Shown: one piece after another, positions 8,578 through 16,269 of the stretch | How positions within the stretch are numbered: the first letter of the stretch is position 1 | Layout: every line of letters begins with the position of its first letter | Assembly (NCBI GenBank): GCA_020161245.1 | Contig: JAIUOK010000007.1 | Location: 1-64,000, forward strand | Direction: 5' to 3' | From: Actinomycetota bacterium | Lineage (GTDB): Bacteria; Actinomycetota; Actinomycetes; S36-B12; CAIYMF01 | Length of the DNA stretch: 64,000 bases | Notes under the pieces: model-generated | The model's database searches: none | What the model was told of the DNA's origin: nothing | The model's input: only the letters and a program-made list of their open reading frames with translations | Translations under genes and position numbers: made by a program

Positions 8578-9093
8578 ATGGCAGACGCCTCGCCGGACGC
8601 CGCGCCGCTCGACGAGCCGCTCGACGAGCCGCGAATCCCGCGAGCGCGCCGCTGGGGCCAGAACACGGCGCGGGCGCTCGGCGCAGTCTTCGCGGCGTGT
8701 GTCGTCGTGCTAGTGGCCTGGTCCTTCAAGCCGACGCTGCTCGACTTCGGTCGGCCGGAGGGGTTCCGCTCCTTCGACGTCACAGGGGTCGTATCGGTTC
8801 GCGCCGGTGACTCCTATGGCGTGTACGCAGTTGCGCACAGCAAGGTCGGCCCGAGCAACGCGACGGTGGTCAACGACGCGGACAGTGGCTGGTGGCTATC
8901 TGTTCCCGGCGGGACGTACTTCGAGGGCGGCGGCGAATGCCTCGCGCAACTACGTCTGGACGGACGGCCGTACCTCCTCTTCACGACCCCGACAGACCCT
9001 GTCGGCACTCGGCTCACGGTGCAGGGCCACGACTTCACGGTGCGATCCATCGTGGACCCGAACCGGACCAACCCTCCGTCGTTGGGCTGCTGA
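8578..9093 (+). CDS. Membrane-anchored hypothetical protein, 171 aa
   Basis: Starts at MADASPD, with GGGGG a few bases upstream. An acidic, Pro-rich N-terminus of about 30 residues and a basic patch RARRWGQ precede one transmembrane helix (ALGAVFAACVVVLVAWSF, about residues 33-50). An extracytoplasmic domain of about 110 residues follows, with two cysteines. Codon use is somewhat less GC-biased than in the core genes nearby, which may indicate recent acquisition. Not recognised. Confidence 0.7.
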   Translation: MADASPDAAPLDEPLDEPRIPRARRWGQNTARALGAVFAACVVVLVAWSFKPTLLDFGRPEGFRSFDVTGVVSVRAGDSYGVYAVAHSKVGPSNATVVNDADSGWWLSVPGGTYFEGGGECLAQLRLDGRPYLLFTTPTDPVGTRLTVQGHDFTVRSIVDPNRTNPPSLGC

Positions 9094-9268
9094 GACGGCT
9101 TGCGCACCGGAGAGGCTGCTGCCGAACTGGGTCGCGGTGCCCGTCGCCGGAACTGGCTCCCCCGAGCCGGTCGACTGCTGCTGATCCCGTTCGGGGACGC
9201 CGGGCAGGACTCTGCCCCGCAGCTGTGGCGGCAGACCTGCGGGGCAGAAGCTGTGGATGGCTGAATCC

Positions 9269-9316
9269 GTGAAGGGTGGAACTGTCCGGCTCTATTGGTC
9301 GAGGGGACCCTTCATC
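9269..9316 (+). repeat. TCTAT-core palindromic element, copy 1
   Basis: 48 bp between two convergent genes. The ends GTGAAGGGT and ACCCTTCATC pair. The interior CTGTCCGGCTCTATTGGTC recurs nearly unchanged at 23061-23109 (opposite strand) and 23169-23219, while the outer stems differ between copies. It may act as a two-way terminator, or be a REP-like element. Confidence 0.7.
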
Positions 9317-9347
9317 TAGAACTCCGCGGGCCGGTGCGCTGCTCGGG

Positions 9348-9542
9348 CTAGGCGGAGCGGAGGCCGGCGTCGTAGCGGTGGTCGTGCTGGAGCTCGAGGA
9401 GCTCGTCGGCGGCGTCGTCGACGAGCTCGAGGGAGAACGAGCCGTCGGGCCACTCGTGCAGGTCGAAGGTCTTGTTCGCGTGCTGGGGCAGCACGAACGC
9501 GACGACGCCGAGCTCGTCGGTGGTGATCCGTCGTGCCGTCAC
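9348..9542 (-). CDS. Small hypothetical protein, 64 aa, third gene of the LysM operon
   Basis: Overlaps the upstream 90-aa gene by ATGA, so translation is probably coupled. The sequence MTARRITTDELGVVAFVLPQ, then NKTFDLHEWPDGSFSLELVDD, resembles its neighbour's TTDADGWARIRLRDFPNATFELEE (TTD, about 13 residues, then N-x-TF-[DE]-L-x-E). The two may be diverged duplicates. Not recognised. Its place behind a probable SOS-induced gene suggests induction by DNA damage. Confidence 0.65.
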   Translation of the reverse strand: MTARRITTDELGVVAFVLPQHANKTFDLHEWPDGSFSLELVDDAADELLELQHDHRYDAGLRSA

Positions 9543-9811
9543 GACGCCCTCCCCTGGGTGCGCTGGGACTCGCGGAACGCCTCGGCGATCTCACGGAGGC
9601 TGGCCTCGAAGCGGCCGTCGGAGGCGGACGGCGTGTTCACGACGCCGTTCTCGTCGGGGAACAGCAGCGTCAGCGAGTACGTGACGAGCCGCTCGTCGGG
9701 CTCGAGCTCCTCGTCGTCGTAGCGCTCCTGCTCCTCGAGCTCGAACGTCGCGTTCGGGAAGTCGCGGAGGCGGATACGGGCCCAGCCGTCGGCGTCGGTG
9801 GTGACGATCAT
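9539..9811 (-). CDS. Small hypothetical protein, 90 aa, second gene of the LysM operon
   Basis: Starts at MIVTTDADGW, overlapping the LysM gene's stop by ATGA. The N-terminal half RIRLRDFPNATFELEEQERYDDEELEPDERLV is very acidic after a short beta-like segment, and the C-terminus EASLREIAEAFRESQRTQ is a likely amphipathic helix. There is no membrane segment. It shares a short pattern with the following 64-aa gene. I considered an AbrB-like fold but saw no convincing motif. Function unknown. Confidence 0.68.
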   Translation of the reverse strand: MIVTTDADGWARIRLRDFPNATFELEEQERYDDEELEPDERLVTYSLTLLFPDENGVVNTPSASDGRFEASLREIAEAFRESQRTQGRAS

Positions 9812-10221
9812 CGGGCCGGGGCGGGGACGACGAGGGTCTGGCCGGGGACGACCGACTTCGAGTCGAGGTTGTTCAGCGTCGCGATGCGCTCGATCGTCGC
9901 GCGGACGTCGTCGCCGGGGGCTGCGCCCTTGGCGATGCTCCACAGCGTGTCGCCCGGCTGGACGATGACCTGCACGGTGGCGGGCACGGCGGCGTCGGAG
10001 CCGGCGCCGGCGGGCGTGCGGCCCAGCAGGCTGACGGCCAGGACGACGAGGAGCGCGAGCACCACGACGCCGGTGCGCACGAGACGGCGGCCGCGGCGGG
10101 TGAGCCGCACCGGCGCCGGGGCAGGTGCCGAAGCGTGCTGGACGCGCGCGGCCGGAGCCACCGTCCGACGGGTCGCCGGGCGGGCCGCGCGGGCCGGGGC
10201 GGGGATCGTGATCGCTGCCAT
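9808..10221 (-). CDS. LysM protein divergent from lexA, probable SOS-induced division inhibitor
   Basis: A 137-aa membrane-anchored protein: a basic Ala/Pro-rich N-terminus, one transmembrane helix (about residues 49-67, TGVVVLALLVVLAVSLLG), and an extracytoplasmic LysM domain (about 83-133, with VQPGDTLWSIAKG and LNNLDSKSVVPGQTLVVP). LysM binds peptidoglycan. The layout and position next to lexA match Bacillus YneA, Corynebacterium DivS and mycobacterial Rv2719c, which are SOS-induced and slow cell division. That role is inferred here. The SOS box at 10293 lies 72 bp upstream. Two small genes overlap its end. Confidence 0.88.
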   Translation of the reverse strand: MAAITIPAPARAARPATRRTVAPAARVQHASAPAPAPVRLTRRGRRLVRTGVVVLALLVVLAVSLLGRTPAGAGSDAAVPATVQVIVQPGDTLWSIAKGAAPGDDVRATIERIATLNNLDSKSVVPGQTLVVPAPAR

Positions 10222-10292
10222 GACTGCCTCCGTCTGTCCTGCTGTCGTACCGCCGGGCCGCGGGGAATCGGGTCCGGTGGTGCGGCGGGCGT

Positions 10293-10308
10293 TCGAACGG
10301 GTGTTCGG
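10293..10308. promoter_or_regulatory. SOS (LexA) box 1, between the LysM gene and lexA
   Basis: TCGAACGGGTGTTCGG differs at one base from the actinobacterial consensus TCGAAC-N4-GTTCGA. It lies 72 bp upstream of the LysM gene and is well placed to control it. LexA autoregulation would use this or box 2. Confidence 0.85.
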
Positions 10309-10370
10309 AACGTCTGTATGAATTTCTACACGGCCCGACGCGCCGTGTCGAGCATTTCCGTACAGATGTT

Positions 10371-10386
10371 TGAAACGCGTGTTCGA
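10371..10386. promoter_or_regulatory. SOS (LexA) box 2, upstream of lexA
   Basis: TGAAACGCGTGTTCGA has a perfect right half and two changes in the left half of the LexA consensus. It starts 78 bp from box 1. The rest of the 423-bp divergent region (10222-10644) shows no gene, and lexA's translation start is a further 258 bp downstream. Confidence 0.7.
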
Positions 10387-10644
10387 ACTCGGTACCGTCC
10401 TACCCGGACGCCGACGCGGCGCTCCGGGAGCCGCAGCGGACGGCGGTGGCCTCCGGCCCCTCCCCCGAGGGGGCCGGGATCCGACGCCCGCTGCGACACC
10501 CCGGAGTCTTCCCAGGGGGTCCGACAACGGCCCCGTCCGCGGGCCTGCGAGGCACGGCGTACGACCGGCACCACCCGCACGTGAGCAGCAGCGCGACCCG
10601 CACCTCCGGCTCGGGAGAGCGGCAGACGATCGAAGGGCAACGGC

Positions 10645-11400
10645 ATGAGCACCACCGGCAAGAGCGGCTCGCCCAAGCGCAAGGCCGGGCGGCCGAAGGT
10701 CGTCGAGATCCCCGTGCCCGAGGGCCTGCCCGAGGCCGACGGCCTCACCGTCCGGCAGCGCATCGTGCTCGACATGATCCGCACGTCGATCGAGTCGCGC
10801 GGCTACCCGCCGTCGATGCGCGAGATCGGCGACGCCGTCGGGCTCACGTCGCCGTCGTCGGTGGCCCACCAGCTCGCCGCGCTGGAGAAGAAGGGCTACA
10901 TCCGCCGCGACCCGCGCCTGCCGCGCGCGATGGAGGTCGTCGACCCGCACGCCTCGGGCGCCGCGCTCTCCCACGCCGACCCCGACTCCGACATCGACGA
11001 GACCGGCGCCGGCGACTCGCGCCCGGCCGCGCAGTACGTCCCCGTCCTGGGCCGTATCGCCGCCGGTGGCCCGATCCTCGCCGAGCAGGCGGTCGAGGAG
11101 ATCTTCCCGCTGCCGAAGTCGCTCGTCGGCGACGGCGAGCTGTTCCTGCTCAAGGTCTCCGGCGACTCGATGATCGAGGCCGCGATCTGCGACGGCGACT
11201 GGGTCGTCGTCCGCTCGCAGCACACCGCTGAGAACGGCGAGATCGTCGCAGCGATGCTCGACGACGAGGCCACGGTCAAGACGTTCCAGAAGCGCAACGG
11301 GCACGTGAAACTGCTGCCGGCCAACCCGCAGTACTCCCCCATCGACGGCGACCACGCCCGCATCGTCGGCAAGGTCGTCGCCGTCCTCCGCCGCCTCTGA
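10645..11400 (+). CDS. lexA: LexA repressor
   Basis: SOS master repressor, 251 aa. A Lys-rich N-terminal extension of about 30 residues precedes the winged-helix DNA-binding domain (about 32-100, with [21 protein letters not shown]). The self-cleavage domain follows: Ala140-Gly141 in GRIAAGGP, Ser175 in VSGDSMIE and Lys212 in ATVKTF form the cleavage site and Ser-Lys dyad. RecA filaments trigger cleavage. The gene is divergent from the LysM operon, with two SOS boxes between them, and is followed by a strong terminator. Confidence 0.98.
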   Translation: MSTTGKSGSPKRKAGRPKVVEIPVPEGLPEADGLTVRQRIVLDMIRTSIESRGYPPSMREIGDAVGLTSPSSVAHQLAALEKKGYIRRDPRLPRAMEVVDPHASGAALSHADPDSDIDETGAGDSRPAAQYVPVLGRIAAGGPILAEQAVEEIFPLPKSLVGDGELFLLKVSGDSMIEAAICDGDWVVVRSQHTAENGEIVAAMLDDEATVKTFQKRNGHVKLLPANPQYSPIDGDHARIVGKVVAVLRRL

Positions 11401-11421
11401 GATCTCAAGCCCCGCAAGCGA

Positions 11422-11458
11422 AAGCGCCCCTCCCCGCGACGAGCGGGCAGGGGCGCTT
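11422..11458 (+). terminator. Terminator after lexA
   Basis: Hairpin with arms AAGCGCCCCT and AGGGGCGCTT and further CCCGC/GCGGG pairing, 22 bp after the lexA stop and between convergent genes. It could serve both strands. A T-rich tail is short or missing, as is common in actinobacteria. Confidence 0.82.
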
Positions 11459-11475
11459 CGCCCTTCGTGCCAGAA

Positions 11476-12549
11476 CTACGTGACTGTCTCGTCGAGAGGG
11501 TCCGATGAGCTAGCGGAACCGGCCGGCACAGCCCTCAGGACCGCCGCGACGTTGGCAGCGAGTCTCGTCACCACCTCGTCATGCTCGACGCCGAGTGGCG
11601 TCTCGAGGGCGACCAGCACTCTGCTTCCCGCATCGACGACTTTCGGAACGGCCTCTCCTTCAAGTCGGCTCAGCGCTTGCCTCACCTCGGGGGCCGGCTT
11701 GGGGAACGACAACCAGAACGGAGTCGGATAGTCGTTCGCCCACCGGTAACTCGAGAAGAGCATGAGGAAGGTGGCCCCGTGCCATGACTGAAGTCTGCGA
11801 CCCACCCAGTCCTTCGAGGAGGAGTCCGAACCTGGCACCGTCACAAGCCCGTCGCTCTTGAGCCGGTCAGCGACCGCGAACGCCGTCGAGACGAGGCGCA
11901 GGTGGCGACGAGCATGGACCGCATCCACGTCGTCGGACGTCAACGGAAGCATCTCGAGCCGATCGTTGACAGTGCACAGGCCACGGAGCTGGCGTAGTGC
12001 TTCAGCGCCGTCGCTGTCCTCCAACCGCCCAGCAGCTTCCTCGAGGCCATCCAGCAAACGACCCCAGCTGAGCACAGCCACGTTGCCGGCATCGGCCTCG
12101 ATGACCGCAAGACCGTTGTGCCGAGCGACTCCCGAACCGAGCATCGCCGCCAGCCTCGCGGCAAGCGGCTCGACACGCGTCTCGGGAGCCACGAACAACA
12201 GAAGCCGCCGGTCCCGCTCTCCGTCGAACTCACGCGCCTGTCGTTCCAGATAGCCGTGGGGCTGGTTCGGTGTGAGAAGCGCCCAGAACTTCGCCTCGAG
12301 GATCAGGCGGCTGCGGTCCTGGGCGTCGAGCGCGACGAGGTCCGGCCGGGACTGGTCCTCAGCAGCAGTGACCTGGCCTCTCCACCGGCAGCCCCGCAGG
12401 CTGACGCCGGTGGGTTGAAGGACACGCTCCAAGGCGGCGCTGTACCCGTCTCGTCGCAACACGTAAAGCAACGCTTCGGACGCCACGTTCTCCCACTGAG
12501 ACGGCGCGAACTTCGACACAACATGCGCTAGCAAGCCACGCTCTGCCAT
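11476..12549 (-). CDS. PD-(D/E)XK nuclease-like protein, possible defence gene
   Basis: A 357-aa soluble protein. The start at 12549 (MAERGLLAHVV) is preceded by GAGGGGGAG. Near the N-terminus is WENVASEALLYVLRR (Glu20 and Glu25); then RPDLVALDAQDRSRLILEAKFWA gives Asp70, Glu85 and Lys87, the D...ExK metal site of the PD-(D/E)XK nuclease fold. Related proteins with an ENxATEAL-like opening often sit in defence islands. The remaining 260 residues show no domain I know. Third codon positions are less GC-rich than in lexA and other core genes, suggesting acquisition. It stands alone between the lexA terminator and the XRE cassette. Nuclease activity is inferred. Confidence 0.75.
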   Translation of the reverse strand: MAERGLLAHVVSKFAPSQWENVASEALLYVLRRDGYSAALERVLQPTGVSLRGCRWRGQVTAAEDQSRPDLVALDAQDRSRLILEAKFWALLTPNQPHGYLERQAREFDGERDRRLLLFVAPETRVEPLAARLAAMLGSGVARHNGLAVIEADAGNVAVLSWGRLLDGLEEAAGRLEDSDGAEALRQLRGLCTVNDRLEMLPLTSDDVDAVHARRHLRLVSTAFAVADRLKSDGLVTVPGSDSSSKDWVGRRLQSWHGATFLMLFSSYRWANDYPTPFWLSFPKPAPEVRQALSRLEGEAVPKVVDAGSRVLVALETPLGVEHDEVVTRLAANVAAVLRAVPAGSASSSDPLDETVT

Positions 12550-12713
12550 GGCTCCCCCTCTCGTTCGTGAGCTCAACGCTACGCAGCGACCTCGACAGAT
12601 GCAGGCGAAAGGCGATGCGCCATCGGTGCCCTGCCTGTTCGGGTTGCCTGTCGGTTCGACAGGTGGAATGAGGCGGCGCCAAGAACATCCCCCGGAGGCC
12701 CGCGCTTGACAGA

Positions 12714-12758
12714 TGTTAAGAATCTTTGACATGGTCTGCGTGTCAAGAATTCTTGACA
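12714..12758. promoter_or_regulatory. Paired palindromic operators upstream of the membrane protein/XRE cassette
   Basis: Two 18-bp sites start 27 bp apart: TGTTAAGAATCTTTGACA (12714-12731) and the perfect palindrome TGTCAAGAATTCTTGACA (12741-12758). A TTGACA at 12706-12711 may be the -35 element. This AT-rich patch stands out in GC-rich DNA. The likely binder is the XRE regulator encoded two genes on, which would make the cassette self-regulating. Confidence 0.8.
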
Positions 12759-12783
12759 TCGGATCGAGTCGACGGAGCGCGTG

Positions 12784-13203
12784 ATGACACTGCAGGAGCG
12801 GCGGTCGTGGACCTTCCTGGTCGTCGTCGTGGTGGCGTACGCGGGCTACGTGATCTGGGTTGTGCGCGCTGCCGACGGCGGTCCGATCGCCGACGTCGCG
12901 TACCAGAAGCCGCTGCTCATCTCGATGGGCGCGTCGATGCTGGCCGCAATCGTCATCGAGATCCTGCTCGCGATCATCAAGCCGGTCTCGACCCGCAAAG
13001 ACATGCGCGACGAGGAGATCGGGCGCCTCGGCGACTACACCGGCTACTCGTTCGTGGTGATCGGCGGCATCGCGGCGCTGCTGATGTCGATGGCCGAGTG
13101 GGACTGGTTCTGGATCTCCAACACGATCTACCTCGGCTTCGTGATCTCCGCGGTCATCGGGTCGCTCACCAAGGCCGCGCTCTACGTCAAGGGCATGCCC
13201 TGA
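12784..13203 (+). CDS. Four-helix membrane protein, first gene of XRE cassette
   Basis: A 139-aa inner-membrane protein; the ATG at 12784 has GGAG upstream. Four hydrophobic segments lie at about 9-27, 44-63, 85-102 and 110-130. Motifs [23 protein letters not shown] and [10 protein letters not shown] are shared with the protein at 14483 (GGALADVEY, DERERVISWRASAYGGY, AEVDWFWIAN), so the two are paralogues. The family looks like the DUF2178-type membrane proteins that pair with small XRE regulators. The stop overlaps the XRE start (TGATG). Function unknown. Confidence 0.85.
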   Translation: MTLQERRSWTFLVVVVVAYAGYVIWVVRAADGGPIADVAYQKPLLISMGASMLAAIVIEILLAIIKPVSTRKDMRDEEIGRLGDYTGYSFVVIGGIAALLMSMAEWDWFWISNTIYLGFVISAVIGSLTKAALYVKGMP

Positions 13204-13415
13204 TGGTCAAGCCCACCAAGCTCACGAACTCCATCAAGGACCTGCGCACCCTGCACGGCCTCACCCAGGCCGACCTCGCCGACGCCGTCGGCGTCACCCG
13301 TCAGACCGTGATCGCCATCGAGCAGGGCAAGTACTCGCCGTCGCTCGAGATGGCGTTCCAGATCTCCCGCGTCCTGGGCTCGCGCCTCGAGGACGTCTTC
13401 CACTACCCCGACTGA
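13203..13415 (+). CDS. Small XRE-family transcriptional regulator
   Basis: A 70-aa protein made almost entirely of a Cro/C1-type helix-turn-helix: [45 protein letters not shown] and [14 protein letters not shown]. This is the YozG-like group usually translated with a small membrane protein, as here (one-base overlap). It probably binds the two operators at 12714-12758 and represses its own cassette. What signal it and its membrane partner respond to is unknown. Confidence 0.92.
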   Translation: MVKPTKLTNSIKDLRTLHGLTQADLADAVGVTRQTVIAIEQGKYSPSLEMAFQISRVLGSRLEDVFHYPD

Positions 13416-13484
13416 GCACCCCCATAGACCACCAGCGGATGCGCGTCGCGCGGATCCGTCTGATCCACACACCCTGGAGACACC

Positions 13485-14459
13485 ATGAAGGCCATCACGC
13501 AGCAGGAGTACGGCGACGCCGGCGTCCTGCGGCTCACCGACATCGACGCCCCCGCCGCGCCCGGCAAGGGCGAGGTGCTCGTCGACGTCCGCGCCGTCGG
13601 CGTCGGGCCCGAGACCATCCACATCGTCGCGGGCGACCCGCTCATGGTGCGCCTGGGCACCGGCATCCGGCGTCCGCGCAAGAAGGTGCCGGGTCGCGAT
13701 GTGGCCGGCGTCGTCGTCGCCGTGGGCCCCGAGGTCGAGGGCTTCGCCGTCGGCGACGAGGTGCTCGGCACGTCGATCAGCGGCTCGTTCGCCGAGCAGG
13801 CGCTGTGCCTCGCGAAGCGCCTGGCGCACAAACCTTCCGACGTCTCGTGGGTCGACGCCGCGGCGCTGCCGATCTCGGGCGGCACCGCGCTCGACGCCGT
13901 CGAGGCGGGCCGCATCAGCGAGGGCACGCGGGTGCTCGTGATCGGGGCCGGCGGCGGCGTCGGCGCGTACGCCGTGCAGCTCGCGGCGCTGCGCGGCGCC
14001 ACCGTGACCGGTGTCTGCAGCGCGGGCAAGGCCGACCTCGTGCGCTCGCTCGGCGCCACCGACGTCATCGACTACCGCGCCGACGAGGTCGACCGCGACG
14101 GGGCGGTGTACGACGTCGTGCTCGACTGCGCCGGCAACCGGCCGCTGTCGGTGCTCAAGCGCGCGGTCGCCGAGGGCGGCTCGCTCATCGTCGTCGGCGG
14201 CGACGCCGGCAAGGGCGCGCTGCTCGGCGGCTTCCAGCGCGGCATGCTCTCCCCCGTCTACGGCCTGTTCGCCCGCCGCCGGATGGTGGGTCTGATGTCG
14301 ACGGAGAAGTCGTCGTCCTACGCCGAGCTCTCCCGCCTGGTCGCCGAGGGCTCGCTGCGCGTGGTGCTCGACCGCACCTACCCGCTCGCCGACGCCGCCG
14401 AGGCCGTGCGCCACGTGGCCGGCGGCCACAACGCCGGCAAGACCGTCGTCACCATCTGA
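13485..14459 (+). CDS. Zinc-free MDR-family NAD(P)-dependent oxidoreductase
   Basis: A 324-aa medium-chain dehydrogenase/reductase of the quinone-reductase-like group. The N-terminal GroES-like domain has KAITQQEYGDAGVLRL and GRDVAGVVVAVGPEVEGFAVGDEV. The Rossmann domain begins at about residue 145 with VLVIGAGGGVGAYAVQLA. Classical zinc-ligand cysteines are absent, so it probably reduces quinones or enones with NADPH. It lies 69 bp behind the XRE gene, and a paralogue of the cassette's membrane protein follows 23 bp later, so all four genes may form one unit. Substrate unknown. Confidence 0.87.
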   Translation: MKAITQQEYGDAGVLRLTDIDAPAAPGKGEVLVDVRAVGVGPETIHIVAGDPLMVRLGTGIRRPRKKVPGRDVAGVVVAVGPEVEGFAVGDEVLGTSISGSFAEQALCLAKRLAHKPSDVSWVDAAALPISGGTALDAVEAGRISEGTRVLVIGAGGGVGAYAVQLAALRGATVTGVCSAGKADLVRSLGATDVIDYRADEVDRDGAVYDVVLDCAGNRPLSVLKRAVAEGGSLIVVGGDAGKGALLGGFQRGMLSPVYGLFARRRMVGLMSTEKSSSYAELSRLVAEGSLRVVLDRTYPLADAAEAVRHVAGGHNAGKTVVTI

Positions 14460-14482
14460 TCCGGGTCGAAGGAGGAGGGGCC

Positions 14483-14902
14483 ATGTCGTTCCGGGAGAAG
14501 AGCGCGGTCGTCACCATCGGCGCGCTGCTGCTGGCGAGCGCCGTGTATGTCGTCTCGCTCGTGACCGCTGCAGGCGGGGGCGCGCTTGCGGACGTCGAGT
14601 ACCGCCCGATGGTGATCGGGTTCGTGATCGTGCTGGCGCTGCTGTCAGTCGGCGGGCAGATCGCCGTCGCGCTCGTGCGTCCGCGCGAGGCGCAGGCGCC
14701 GGCCGACGAGCGCGAGCGCGTCATCAGCTGGCGCGCGTCGGCGTACGGCGGCTACGTGCTCGGTGTGCTGGCGTTCGTGGTGCTGTGCCTGGCGCTCGCC
14801 GAGGTCGACTGGTTCTGGATCGCCAACGCGACGCTGGGGCTGTGGGTCGCCGCCGAGCTGGTCTCGTCGGCGTCAGTTCTGGCACTGGCGCGAAGGGGCT
14901 GA
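14483..14902 (+). CDS. Four-helix membrane protein, paralogue of the 12784 gene
   Basis: A 139-aa membrane protein with an excellent ribosome site, GGAGGAGGGG, just before the ATG. Four hydrophobic segments flank an acidic-basic loop (REAQAPADERERVISW). It aligns along its length with the product of 12784-13203, including the signature AE-x-DWFWI-x-N. No second XRE gene accompanies it. It probably arose by duplication within the cassette, with the dehydrogenase now between the two copies. Confidence 0.82.
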   Translation: MSFREKSAVVTIGALLLASAVYVVSLVTAAGGGALADVEYRPMVIGFVIVLALLSVGGQIAVALVRPREAQAPADERERVISWRASAYGGYVLGVLAFVVLCLALAEVDWFWIANATLGLWVAAELVSSASVLALARRG

Positions 14903-15082
14903 CTAGCAGTCGACGGCCTCGGCGCAGGTCTCCTTCGCCGAGGCCTCGTGGGAGGTCAGGCGCATGCCGACGAAGACGGCCAGCACGACCACGACGATGA
15001 CGACGGCGGCAGCAAGCCACCCCCGCCCGGCGAGCACCCTTCCCACGCGCGCCACCCAACCAGGCGCGGCCCGGCCGATCAT
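14903..15082 (-). CDS. Small single-pass membrane protein, 59 aa
   Basis: A short frame from an ATG at 15082 to a TAG. A basic N-terminus (MIGRAAPGWVARVGRVLAGR) leads into a strong hydrophobic helix (WLAAAVVIVVVVLAVFVGM), then a short tail with two cysteines (KETCAEAVDC at the end). The stop directly abuts the stop of the convergent membrane-protein gene. No ribosome site is obvious. The hydrophobic core and the Cys pair support a real gene, but it is small. Function unknown. Confidence 0.5.
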   Translation of the reverse strand: MIGRAAPGWVARVGRVLAGRGWLAAAVVIVVVVLAVFVGMRLTSHEASAKETCAEAVDC

Positions 15083-15180
15083 CGGACGTTCGGACCATAA
15101 CGACCGGACGTTGGGTCACCCGGATCGCCCACGGCGGAGACTCTCCGTGTGCACGGGGCTGCGCAGGGCTCGCCGCCTCG

Positions 15181-15212
15181 AGCGCCCTGACCCGCTCGCG
15201 GGCCAGGGCGCT
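15181..15212 (-). terminator. Terminator of the HNH gene
   Basis: Arms AGCGCCCTG (from 15181) and CAGGGCGCT (to 15212) with inner CCCG/CGGG pairing. It overlaps the last bases of the HNH reading frame's stop, so the hairpin forms right at the gene end. Confidence 0.7.
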
Positions 15213-15666
15213 AGGCGATGAGCTCCCAGAACGACGGCACGTGCGGCGCTCGGCGCAGCCGCATGCCGGCCTGCTCCGGGGTGCGGTCGGCCTTGCGCGC
15301 GTTGCAGCCCTCGGGGCCGCCGCAGGCCGCGACCGTGTTGGTCCACGTCGTCCGGCCGCCCTGGGACCGCGGCACGACGTGGTCGACGGTGAGGACGACG
15401 TCGCGGCGGTCGCAGTAGACGCAGCGGCGTCCGTCGCGGCGGAAGAGGGCGTCACGGGTCCATGCAGGGATCGCTCGGGAGCGCCAGCGCATCTGCACGT
15501 AGCGCACGAGGCGCAGGACGCGCGGGACCGGGAACGGACCCATCTGCCGGCCTGGGTCGGCCTCCTCGACCACCGCGACCTCGCGCACGAGCATGCGGAT
15601 CGCGTGGCGGACGGAGACGCGGTGGAGCGGCTCGTACCCGGCGTTGAGGACGAGGACGGTGGACAC
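15211..15666 (-). CDS. HNH endonuclease family protein
   Basis: A 151-aa protein starting at a GTG (VSTVLVLNAGYEPLHRV) behind GAGGGGAGGGG. The N-terminal half is the usual arginine-rich helical part. The HNH core is CVYCDRRDVVLTVDHVVPRSQGG, an Asn in WTNTVAAC, and CNARKADRTPEQAG, with two zinc-binding CxxC-type pairs. This is a widespread actinobacterial family, normally a chromosomal singleton. It probably nicks or cuts DNA or is a repair-related nuclease. No restriction partner is nearby. Confidence 0.92.
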   Translation of the reverse strand: MSTVLVLNAGYEPLHRVSVRHAIRMLVREVAVVEEADPGRQMGPFPVPRVLRLVRYVQMRWRSRAIPAWTRDALFRRDGRRCVYCDRRDVVLTVDHVVPRSQGGRTTWTNTVAACGGPEGCNARKADRTPEQAGMRLRRAPHVPSFWELIA

Positions 15667-16030
15667 GACCCCTCCCCTCTGCTCGGGCGGGGCCGGCGGT
15701 CTGGCTGGCCCCGGTCGTTCCATGGTGCGCCATCGCACGCGGTTCGTGCCGCAGCGTTATGGCCCCGACGCCGACGTGGCGCCGGGAAGTGGTGCGAATC
15801 GGGCATTTCCGCCCGGTGGTGGCTGTGCTGTGGTCGGCGTCCGGCTGCGCTCGACGTCGCGTGGTCCGCGGCCGGCTGGCTGCTGTGCTGGCGTCCGGGC
15901 TGCTGGGCCGTCCGCTGTCGGGCGTGGGTCGGGCTCGGACGGCGTCCGGAGCTGATCCGCCCCGGACGCCGTCGTCCCCCGCGGCGCCGCGCCGTCCGCC
16001 CTGCCCGACGTCCGGCGCGGCGCCGTCCCG
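15667..16030. other. Gene-free gap with two inverted repeats
   Basis: No supported gene. Two hairpins follow the small Cys protein gene on the minus strand. One is at 15938-15973 (GACGGCGTCCGG/CCGGACGCCGTC, perfect 12-bp arms). The other is at 15983-16024 (GGCGCCGCGCC/GGCGCGGCGCC, perfect 11-bp arms). Together they may be a tandem terminator. The part next to the HNH gene presumably holds its promoter. Confidence 0.6.
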
Positions 16031-16228
16031 CTACTGCGCGATGACCGACGCGACGGTGCTCTGCGACCCGCAGCCGGGGCAGAACACGATGTCGCGCACG
16101 GCGATCCCGTGCTCGCGGACGAGGTGGCCGCAGCGCAACCGGGCTGCGACGAGCGGCAGATCGGTGAGGCGCACCCTCCGGGTGGGCGCGGCGCTGCCCT
16201 GCCGGTGCGTGCGGGTCGTGCTGGTCAT
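16031..16228 (-). CDS. Small zinc-ribbon-like protein, 65 aa
   Basis: The start at 16228 has AAAGGAG upstream; a longer frame runs through the 63-bp palindrome and is rejected. A basic N-terminus (MTSTTRTHRQGSAAPTRRVRL) precedes LRCGHLVREHGIAVRDIVFCPGCGSQSTVASV. The single CGH and the later CPGCG could bind one zinc ion. Not recognised beyond that. The 63-bp repeat lies 42 bp upstream of its start. Confidence 0.7.
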   Translation of the reverse strand: MTSTTRTHRQGSAAPTRRVRLTDLPLVAARLRCGHLVREHGIAVRDIVFCPGCGSQSTVASVIAQ

Positions 16229-16269
16229 CTCCACGTCTCCTTTCCGGGTTCGGGTGCTGGCTGTGTTCC

